From positions 124,001-188,000 of the forward strand of contig JAGZIW010000001.1 in the NCBI GenBank assembly GCA_018366035.1: DNA of 64,000 nt. Direction: 5' to 3'. Origin of the DNA: Butyricicoccus pullicaecorum. GTDB lineage: Bacteria; Bacillota; Clostridia; Oscillospirales; Butyricicoccaceae. Shown piece by piece: positions 58,142-64,000 of the stretch (position 1 is the stretch's first letter; every line of letters starts with the position of its first letter). The translations under genes and the position numbers were made by a program. The notes beneath the pieces were generated by a model that made no database searches, was not told where the DNA came from, and saw nothing but the letters and a program-made list of their open reading frames with translations.

Positions 58142-58159
58142 AGTTAGCTGTCGCTAACT
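58142..58159. promoter_or_regulatory. operator-like palindrome between ldh and SLH gene 3
   Basis: AGTTAGC-TGTC-GCTAACT, a perfect 7-bp inverted repeat in the divergent region 58017-58282. The binding protein is unknown. Confidence 0.4.
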
Positions 58160-58282
58160 AATGGGATTATATACAACGCCTTATCGAAAGTCAATGGGAA
58201 GAATGGATAGAATTTTGATGGAAAAGAAAGCCATTCTATGCCGTTATGTGAATTTTGAGTGTGTTCAAGAGGAGAGTTCTAT

Positions 58283-59437
58283 ATGAGAAGATGGATACAG
58301 AGGACTGCGGCAGGAATCCTTGCAGCTGTAATACTGAGCAGCACCGCTTTGGCTGCAAATTTTACGCACTGTGCAGATGCACTGAACAAAATGGAGCTGT
58401 TTTCAGGTACCAAGCATGGGTATGAATTGGAGCGTGCACCGACCCGTGCAGAGGCAGCGGTGATGTTGGTTCGTTTGTTGGGGCAGGAGGAGAATGCAAA
58501 GAATAAAGAGTATACGATTCCCTTTCAGGACGTACCGGCGTGGGCGGCTCCTTATGTGGGTTGGCTCTATGAAAACAACCTGACAGTAGGTATGAGCAGC
58601 ACGAAATTTGGAACCACACAGCTTTGCAGCGCTCAGCAATATGCAACCTTTTTGCTGCGTACCTTGGGATATGCGGAGGGAGACGGATATACCTACGAGA
58701 CAGCCCTTGATTACGCAAAGACATTGGGGGTGCTCGATACCGCCAATTACGACAGCAAGGTATTTTTACGCGATCATATGGTGGCAATGAGCTATACAGC
58801 ACTGAGCCGTCCGACCAAGACTGGTGCAGATATGCTCTTAGATGCCTTGATTACGCAAGGAAGTGTCAATCATCAAAAGGCATCTGAAACCAAAATGCGT
58901 TTTGAAAATTATCGAGCTTATACGAAGATACGGCAAGCAGAGCAGAGAAAAGCGCGTGCGTACGCACTGACTGCGACGGTGTATGCACCTTCCGGACAAT
59001 CTCTGGTCTATACGGGCAAGGCACAGCTCGAGGGAGCAGATTTCTCCGCAGAACTGCGTTATCAAGATGCGCTCATGGTGGGATTGTATCAGAAAAACGG
59101 AGAACGATATCAGAGTATCAACGGAAAAACAACCAAGCTTTCCGTTCAGGATACAGCTGTGATACCTGTGAGCGCGATTTTGCAGCTTTCTGAAAAAAAT
59201 GGGGTTTATGCTTTTTCTCTGGTACCGGAGGTTATCAATAAAATGGTACAGGGAAATTCGCTCAAGCAAATTGATTACAGCCTCAAGACAGATGGAAATA
59301 TGATTGCGCGTCAGACAGCACGGATTCAGGTAAATATGCCTGTAAATGGAAAAACAAATACCTATAAAATTGAATTGCGAGCAGATTCGGCGGCTGTTTC
59401 AGGGACGATAGAAATACCGGACGGTATGGAGCTGTAA
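58283..59437 (+). CDS. SLH-domain surface protein 3 of the paralogous set
   Basis: A 384-residue secreted protein with a signal peptide (AAGILAAVILSSTALA). An SLH region follows: NFTHCADALNKMELFSGTKHGYELERAPTRAEAAVMLVRLLG, then APYVGWLYENNLTVGMSSTKFGTTQLCSAQQYATFLLRTLG. A C-terminal beta-rich domain (~230-384; YALTATVYAPSGQSLVYTGKAQLEGADF) is akin to the other SLH proteins. The start at 58283 has GAGGAGAG upstream; an in-frame ATG 8 codons earlier lacks one. It is clearly related to SLH genes 1 and 2 but shorter and separated from them by the lipoprotein and ldh. Confidence 0.83.
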   Translation: MRRWIQRTAAGILAAVILSSTALAANFTHCADALNKMELFSGTKHGYELERAPTRAEAAVMLVRLLGQEENAKNKEYTIPFQDVPAWAAPYVGWLYENNLTVGMSSTKFGTTQLCSAQQYATFLLRTLGYAEGDGYTYETALDYAKTLGVLDTANYDSKVFLRDHMVAMSYTALSRPTKTGADMLLDALITQGSVNHQKASETKMRFENYRAYTKIRQAEQRKARAYALTATVYAPSGQSLVYTGKAQLEGADFSAELRYQDALMVGLYQKNGERYQSINGKTTKLSVQDTAVIPVSAILQLSEKNGVYAFSLVPEVINKMVQGNSLKQIDYSLKTDGNMIARQTARIQVNMPVNGKTNTYKIELRADSAAVSGTIEIPDGMEL

Positions 59438-59469
59438 AGCAAGTCCATCAGAAAAGACGAAAATTAGTC

Positions 59470-59498
59470 TTGCAAAACAGCAGAAATTCTATTAAAAT
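59470..59498 (+). promoter_or_regulatory. promoter of the stalk-domain gene
   Basis: TTGCAA (59470-59475), 17 bases and TAAAAT (59493-59498). Confidence 0.6.
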
Positions 59499-59590
59499 TA
59501 TTCTTGATAATTTTTCCGAATAGACGGAACTTTTCCAGTTCAAGATCGTCTAATCTAAACAAGAAAGCAAAACAGAGGAGGAGAAATAAG

Positions 59591-60865
59591 ATGAAAAAGA
59601 AACAGATTTTAGCAATGGGTATGAGTGCTGCACTGCTATGTGCAGGTAGTGCATTGGCAGCAGATGCAGAGAAAGTACCAGCAACACCCGTAAAGACGGA
59701 CAGTGAAAAGGTTGTGACGGGTACAGAGACACCTGAGGTACAGATGAACATGCGCATCGGCGCCATGGTTTCTGTTACATCTGTGCAGAAGGAAGCTGAT
59801 AATTACAAGTTCATGTTGGTCAAGACAGAAAAGGGTGAGGAGATCCAGCTTAATCTGGACGAAAAGACTCTGGTTGTCAACAATGAAACGGGTGTGCCAG
59901 CTGCAATGGACGAAATCAAGGCCGGAGATAAGGTGTTTGTATACTATTCTCCTGCAATGACACGCAGCCTGCCGCCACAGTCTGCTTGTGATTTGATTTT
60001 AGTGAATGTAGGTGATAAAACACCGGCATCTCTGCATGAGGTTGGCACAGTCAACCGTGAAGAATATGGCAAAACCGCGATTACAACTGCTGCTGGCGAT
60101 ATGATTATTCGTGTAGATGGCAAAACGGCAATGTCTGCGTTAAAGACAAAGGATACTGTAACTGCTGAGTCCCTGACTGCTGGAACTCGTTTTCTGGCGT
60201 GGTATGATGTAGTTGCGATGAGCTACCCGGGGCAGGCATATACAGAGAAACTGGTTGTATTGCCAACAGTGGCAGCAGAGCAGGAAGGCGCTGTACCAGA
60301 GACGGAAGAGACAAATGCAGCTGAGGCAGCAGAGACTGAAACTGCTATGGAGGAGTTGAAGCCAGCGGTAAAGCCGGAGGAGACAAAGCCGGAGGAAACG
60401 AAGCCGGAGGAGACAAAGCCGGAGGAGACAAAGCCAGAAGAAACAAAGCCAGAAGAAACGAAGCCAGAAGAGACAAAGCCGACTGAGGCAACGGAACTGA
60501 CTGTTGTTGCAGGAGACAAGACTTTGGCAACAAAGGCGAGTGTGAAAGACGGCAAGGCGGTAATTGCAGTTCGTGAAGTTGCAGAAGCTCTGGGATTCGA
60601 TGTCGATTATGTGCAGAAAGATGGCAAGGAATATGTAACCATCAAGAATGATACGCGTACAATGACTTTGGAAATTGGCGTAGATTCCTATGTTTCTGTA
60701 CCAAGCAAGGAAGATATGGTTGGCATGGCAGCTCCGGAAAAATATGGCGTAGCACCATATATTGTAGAGGGCAGAACCTATGCTGCCGCTGAACTCTTTG
60801 AAGCAATGATGGGCTTTGAGGTAGAAGTTAAGGACGATACAGTTACAATTTCTGTAAAGAAGTAA
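59591..60865 (+). CDS. exported stalk-domain protein with PEETK repeats
   Basis: A 424-residue secreted protein with a signal peptide (QILAMGMSAALLCAGSALA) and an N-terminal beta-rich region of about 200 residues (IGAMVSVTSVQKEADNYKFMLVK). A linker with seven PEETK copies and a C-terminal copper-amine-oxidase-N-type stalk domain (KASVKDGKAVIAVREVAEALGFDVDYVQKDGKEYVTIKN) follow. The linker is highly charged and should be extended, perhaps to span the wall. No enzyme signature is seen. The start at 59591 has GGAGGAG upstream; the longer frame from 59504 has none. Confidence 0.82.
   Translation: MKKKQILAMGMSAALLCAGSALAADAEKVPATPVKTDSEKVVTGTETPEVQMNMRIGAMVSVTSVQKEADNYKFMLVKTEKGEEIQLNLDEKTLVVNNETGVPAAMDEIKAGDKVFVYYSPAMTRSLPPQSACDLILVNVGDKTPASLHEVGTVNREEYGKTAITTAAGDMIIRVDGKTAMSALKTKDTVTAESLTAGTRFLAWYDVVAMSYPGQAYTEKLVVLPTVAAEQEGAVPETEETNAAEAAETETAMEELKPAVKPEETKPEETKPEETKPEETKPEETKPEETKPEETKPTEATELTVVAGDKTLATKASVKDGKAVIAVREVAEALGFDVDYVQKDGKEYVTIKNDTRTMTLEIGVDSYVSVPSKEDMVGMAAPEKYGVAPYIVEGRTYAAAELFEAMMGFEVEVKDDTVTISVKK
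60374..60478 (+). repeat. seven 15-base repeats encoding PEETK
   Basis: Seven in-frame copies with only synonymous changes (e.g. CCGGAGGAGACAAAG, CCAGAAGAAACAAAG). The near-identity invites copy-number change by slippage. Confidence 0.95.
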
Positions 60866-60876
60866 TGAAATAGTGA

Positions 60877-60906
60877 AACGGGAATCCGAAGGATTCCCGT
60901 TTTTTC
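60877..60906. terminator. terminator between the stalk-domain and HAD genes
   Basis: AACGGGAATCC-GAA... / GGATTCCCGTT, an 11-bp stem with TTTTTT on the plus strand, between convergent genes. Confidence 0.9.
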
Positions 60907-60907
60907 G

Positions 60908-61576
60908 TTATACTATGTTGTTTTGAAACTGAGCAATTACCTGTGGGAGATCACGGACCTGAGGAGCAATGGCATCGGCCTGTGCTTTTTCAAATTCTTC
61001 TCGCGAGCCGAAGCCATAGAGTACCCCAATGGCACGGATACCGTACATGTGAGCCCCAAGAATGTCATGGCTGCGGTCACCAATCATAAGGATTTCAGAA
61101 GGAGTCGGGTTTCCAATTCGGCGTATGGTATTGGCAATCACTTCACCCTTTGTGGAAATTGTGCCATTCATAGAAGCGCCGGAAATGACAGTGAAATATT
61201 GAGCCAGTTTAAAGTGCTCTAAAATTTGTACAGCAAATTTTTCTGGCTTTGAGGTTGCAACACAGAGTGTGAAGCCCTGATGTTTGAGCATTGTTAAGAC
61301 TTCTGTGATATCTGGATAGACTTTATTTTGGAATAATCCGGTATCTTGATAGCGGTCACGATAGGCATCTTTGCAGCGTTCTGCCGTTTGGCGGTCGAGA
61401 TGATGGTTTTCCATAAAACCATCTACGAGCGGAGGGCCGATATAACAGGTCAGGGTGTTCAGGTCGGTAATTTCCATTCCGCATACGGTTCGGAGTGCAT
61501 AGGCGACCGACTTGGTGATGCCCTCTTGGGAATCGGTGAGTGTGCCGTCAAGGTCAAAGAATAGAGTTGTGATCAT
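60908..61576 (-). CDS. HAD-family phosphatase, phosphoglycolate-phosphatase-like
   Basis: A 222-residue HAD hydrolase with motif I FFDLDGTLTDSQEGITKS (nucleophile Asp), a helical cap, motif II VATSKPEKF, and motif III/IV MIGDRSHDILGAHMYGIRAIGVLYGFG. It resembles Gph/PpaX-type phosphatases, but the substrate cannot be told. Its ATG overlaps the dapF stop by four bases (ATGA), so the two are translated together. A role in DAP or lysine synthesis is not implied by the family. Confidence 0.85.
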   Translation of the reverse strand: MITTLFFDLDGTLTDSQEGITKSVAYALRTVCGMEITDLNTLTCYIGPPLVDGFMENHHLDRQTAERCKDAYRDRYQDTGLFQNKVYPDITEVLTMLKHQGFTLCVATSKPEKFAVQILEHFKLAQYFTVISGASMNGTISTKGEVIANTIRRIGNPTPSEILMIGDRSHDILGAHMYGIRAIGVLYGFGSREEFEKAQADAIAPQVRDLPQVIAQFQNNIV

Positions 61577-62412
61577 ATTTCTACAATACCCTCGCAGACA
61601 GTAACCGCCGGACCGGTCATCAAAACTGTTTCATCAGTATAGCGAATCGTCAAATCTCCACCACGCAGGTGCACCAGAATATCATCGTTTTTGGGGCAAT
61701 ACCCATTGAGAACAGCAGCCACAGCCGCAGCACAGGTTCCAGTGCCGCATGCCCATGTTTCACCGCTTCCACGCTCCCAGACACGCATTTTGAGTTCATG
61801 TGTCCCCAATACATTGATAAATTCGGTGTTTACCCGCTCGGGAAAGGCGGAATGATGCTCAAAGGCGGGACCAACCTGCGCAAGCTCCAATGTGTCGACA
61901 TCTGCATCTTGGAACAGGACACAATGCGGGTTGCCCATTCCAACTGTGGTCACAGCGTAGGTCACACCGTTTACGGTGAGAGGGGCACCTGCCTGTTCCG
62001 GCAGGGTACAGGGGATTTCAGATGGGGTCAGAATGGCAGCACCCATATCCACACGCACCTGATGCACCGTTCCATTTTCTGGATATAGGGTAAGGTGTTT
62101 GATACCCGAAAGCGTTTCGATGGTAATTTCGGTACGGCCGTTTATCATACCATAATCGTAAAGGTATTTTCCGACACAGCGGATTCCGTTGCCGCACATT
62201 TTTCCTTCGCTGCCGTCTGCGTTGAACATGCGCATTTTTGCGTCTGCGACCTTGGAGGGGCAAATTAAAATGATACCATCACTGCCTACACCAAAATGGA
62301 CATCAGATAAACGAAGTGCCAACGCATTGGGGTCGGGAATGGTTTGTTCAAAACAATTAAAATACAGGTAGCTGTTTCCACAGCCCTGCATTTTTGTAAA
62401 GGAAAGCTTCAT
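61573..62412 (-). CDS. dapF: diaminopimelate epimerase
   Basis: DapF turns LL-diaminopimelate into the meso form used for lysine and peptidoglycan. The 279-residue protein has the two half-sites with catalytic cysteines: FNADGSEGKMCGNGIRCVGKYLYD and RGSGETWACGTGTCAAAVAA. It also has KMQGCGNSYLYFNCF and VGMGNPHCVLFQDAD. The metabolite it makes is decarboxylated by LysA, encoded elsewhere in this window. The start at 62412 has a weak GGAG-like site (GCAGGAG) upstream. Confidence 0.95.
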   Translation of the reverse strand: MKLSFTKMQGCGNSYLYFNCFEQTIPDPNALALRLSDVHFGVGSDGIILICPSKVADAKMRMFNADGSEGKMCGNGIRCVGKYLYDYGMINGRTEITIETLSGIKHLTLYPENGTVHQVRVDMGAAILTPSEIPCTLPEQAGAPLTVNGVTYAVTTVGMGNPHCVLFQDADVDTLELAQVGPAFEHHSAFPERVNTEFINVLGTHELKMRVWERGSGETWACGTGTCAAAVAAVLNGYCPKNDDILVHLRGGDLTIRYTDETVLMTGPAVTVCEGIVEI

Positions 62413-62723
62413 AGTGTAATCTCCTGCTTTTACATTTTATTTCATGATAAACGGTTTTGCGCAGTGCGTCAAGTTGCTTTTTTTAGGAAAGAGAAAAGAA
62501 AAAAAGGAATGTTTTTGCAAATTGCATAGAAAACAGAGGAAAACAGAGGGAAACCTTGTTGATTGCTGAAAACTGAAAGAAACACATATTTCTGCGCTAG
62601 ACAAAGTGAAAAATTGCGCATATAATGAATTTTATAGTGACTTTTGCGTGGAAAATAATGGTTGATGGCAGCACGCAGAGAGTTTGTCAAAATTTGTGTG
62701 GATTGAAAAATAGGAGGCATACC
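62413..62723. other. 311-base divergent region dapF/glnN
   Basis: It holds the glnN promoter and AT-rich sequence with the near repeat AAAACAGAGG/AAAACAGAGGG. No gene is supported, and I see no riboswitch. Confidence 0.5.
62598..62626 (+). promoter_or_regulatory. glnN promoter
   Basis: TAGACA (62598-62603), 17 bases and TATAAT (62621-62626). The leader would be about 90 bases. Confidence 0.65.
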
Positions 62724-64000
62724 ATGAGCAAAGTACCCGAGCTATTCGGAAGCATGGTGTTTAATGAGTCGGTCATGAAGGAGCGATTGCCAAAGGACGT
62801 GTTTAAGGCATTGGGACGCACGATCTTGGAAGGCACAGCGCTCGACCCAACCGTTGCAAATATCATTGCAAATGCAATGAAGGATTGGGCGATTGGTAAG
62901 GGGGCAACACATTATACCCATTGGTTCCAACCGATGACCGGAGTAACCGCAGAAAAGCATGACTCATTTATCACGCAGGGTGCGGAGAGCGGCGTAATCA
63001 TGGAGTTTTCTGGCAAGGAATTGATCAAGGGAGAGCCAGATGCATCTTCGTTCCCTTCTGGTGGACTGCGCGCAACCTTTGAAGCACGTGGATATACTGC
63101 TTGGGATCCAACGTCCTATGCCTTTATTAAGGATAATACCCTGTGTATTCCAACTGCATTTTGCTCCTATACCGGTCAGGTGCTCGATAAAAAGACACCA
63201 CTTCTGCGCTCTATGGACGCAATTTCGGTGCAGGCTTGCCGCATGCTGCGCCTGTTTGGCAAGGAATGTAAGCGTGTGACCACGACAGTTGGTCCGGAGC
63301 AGGAGTATTTTCTCATCAATAAGAGCGACTATGCCAAACGTCCGGATTTGATTTTGACTGGACGCACACTGTTTGGTGCACCTGCACCAAAGGGGCAGGA
63401 AATGGACGATCATTATTTTGGCTCTATCCGACCCCGCGTCAAGAAATTTATGGCGGAGCTTGATGAAGAATTATGGAAGCTTGGAATTTATTCTAAGACC
63501 GAACACAATGAGGTTGCACCATGTCAGCACGAAATGGCACCTATTTTTGAAACAGCGAATATTGCGGTAGACCATAACCAGCTGACTATGGAGGTCATGA
63601 AGAAGGTTGCCGATCGCAATGGATTTGTCTGTCTGCTGCATGAAAAGCCATTTGCAGGCATCAACGGTTCCGGTAAGCACAACAACTGGTCACTGACCAC
63701 AGACCGCGGTGAAAATCTGCTGGAGCCGGGCAGTACGCCGTCCTCCAATGCGCAGTTTTTATTGTTCCTGACTGCAACCATTAAGGCTGTGGACGAATAT
63801 CAGGATTTGCTGCGTCTATCTGCGGCAAGTGCTGGCAATGATCATCGCTTGGGGGCACACGAGGCACCTCCGGCAGTGATTTCTATGTATATTGGTGATG
63901 AGCTGGGTGCAGTTGTAGATGCCATTGTATCAGGTGCTGATTATACAGATGCGCAAAAAACCAATATGGATATTGGTGTAACTGCCCTTCCGGATATTCC
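62724..64000 (+). CDS. glnN: glutamine synthetase type III (3' end outside window)
   Basis: The enzyme makes glutamine from glutamate, ammonia and ATP. The open frame runs from 62724 to the window edge, so 425 residues of an expected ~700 are visible. Motifs fit the large GSIII family: VPELFGSMVFNESVMKERLPKDVFK at the start, FPSGGLRATFEARGYTAWDPTS, TVGPEQEYFLI (metal Glu), AGINGSGKHNNWSL and AGNDHRLGAHEAPPAVIS. TAGGAGG lies 8 bases before the ATG. Confidence 0.95.
   Translation, partial: MSKVPELFGSMVFNESVMKERLPKDVFKALGRTILEGTALDPTVANIIANAMKDWAIGKGATHYTHWFQPMTGVTAEKHDSFITQGAESGVIMEFSGKELIKGEPDASSFPSGGLRATFEARGYTAWDPTSYAFIKDNTLCIPTAFCSYTGQVLDKKTPLLRSMDAISVQACRMLRLFGKECKRVTTTVGPEQEYFLINKSDYAKRPDLILTGRTLFGAPAPKGQEMDDHYFGSIRPRVKKFMAELDEELWKLGIYSKTEHNEVAPCQHEMAPIFETANIAVDHNQLTMEVMKKVADRNGFVCLLHEKPFAGINGSGKHNNWSLTTDRGENLLEPGSTPSSNAQFLLFLTATIKAVDEYQDLLRLSAASAGNDHRLGAHEAPPAVISMYIGDELGAVVDAIVSGADYTDAQKTNMDIGVTALPDI

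Noticed and set aside
58142..58159. Rex (redox) operator for ldh
   Set aside because: The dyad AGTTAGC/GCTAACT does not fit the TTGTGAA-type Rex half-site.
1..64000. CRISPR arrays, insertion sequences, prophage, tRNA or rRNA genes
   Set aside because: I looked for regular spaced repeats, transposase motifs, integrases and tRNA-like ends and found none. The only tandem repeats are inside genes.

Overview
The window comes from a chromosome of an endospore-forming, anaerobic Gram-positive bacterium of the class Clostridia, most likely an Oscillospirales/Butyricicoccaceae-type gut organism. This rests on spoIIGA-sigE and spoVG, a Thr T-box leader, ECF-type niacin uptake, type III glutamine synthetase, several SLH-domain surface proteins, 3D-domain wall proteins and a lactate dehydrogenase. 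No rRNA, tRNA, prophage, insertion sequence or CRISPR array was seen.

Layout. 1-4930: glycolipid glycosyltransferase (partial), spoVG, murC, a cytidylate-kinase-like gene, and a niaR/niaX niacin pair with a visible operator. 5026-6580: two 3D-domain exported proteins with WalR-type boxes nearby. 7145-10547: RNase J, BirA and a YlmH-like protein. 10614-14314: an SLH protein with X2-like modules, then spoIIGA-sigE behind a Spo0A-type promoter with a 22-bp spacer. 14538-22104 (minus strand): mtaD-pnp, a ComEC-like hydrolase/DUF3006/lysA operon, and proB-proA-CYTH. 22518-31469: a cell-envelope and division operon (an unusually long ZapA, U32, maf, mreC, mreD, PBP2, then minD-mgsA). 31592-35266: hisS-aspS and a VOC protein. 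36402-47374: a myo-inositol locus. 48170-51758: T-box, thrS, proS. 51828-60865: MscS, three related SLH proteins, a lipoprotein, ldh and a stalk-domain protein. 60908-64000: HAD phosphatase, dapF and glnN (cut by the window end).

The most interesting region is the inositol locus. It holds iolB-iolD, iolE, an AraC regulator, a DeoR/IolR-like regulator, a two-subunit transketolase and a malic enzyme. It lacks iolC, iolJ and iolA. Unphosphorylated 2-deoxy-5-keto-D-gluconate, the IolB product, carries the same ketol end and D-threo stereochemistry as a transketolase donor. The transketolase C-subunit has changed donor-site residues. I therefore propose, as inference, a transketolase branch of inositol breakdown. 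It would yield xylulose 5-phosphate plus a C4 malate semialdehyde, which could be oxidised to malate and passed to the malic enzyme next to iolE.

Other regulatory readings are WalKR control of the 3D proteins, Spo0A control of spoIIG, NiaR control of niaX, and threonine control of thrS and perhaps proS.
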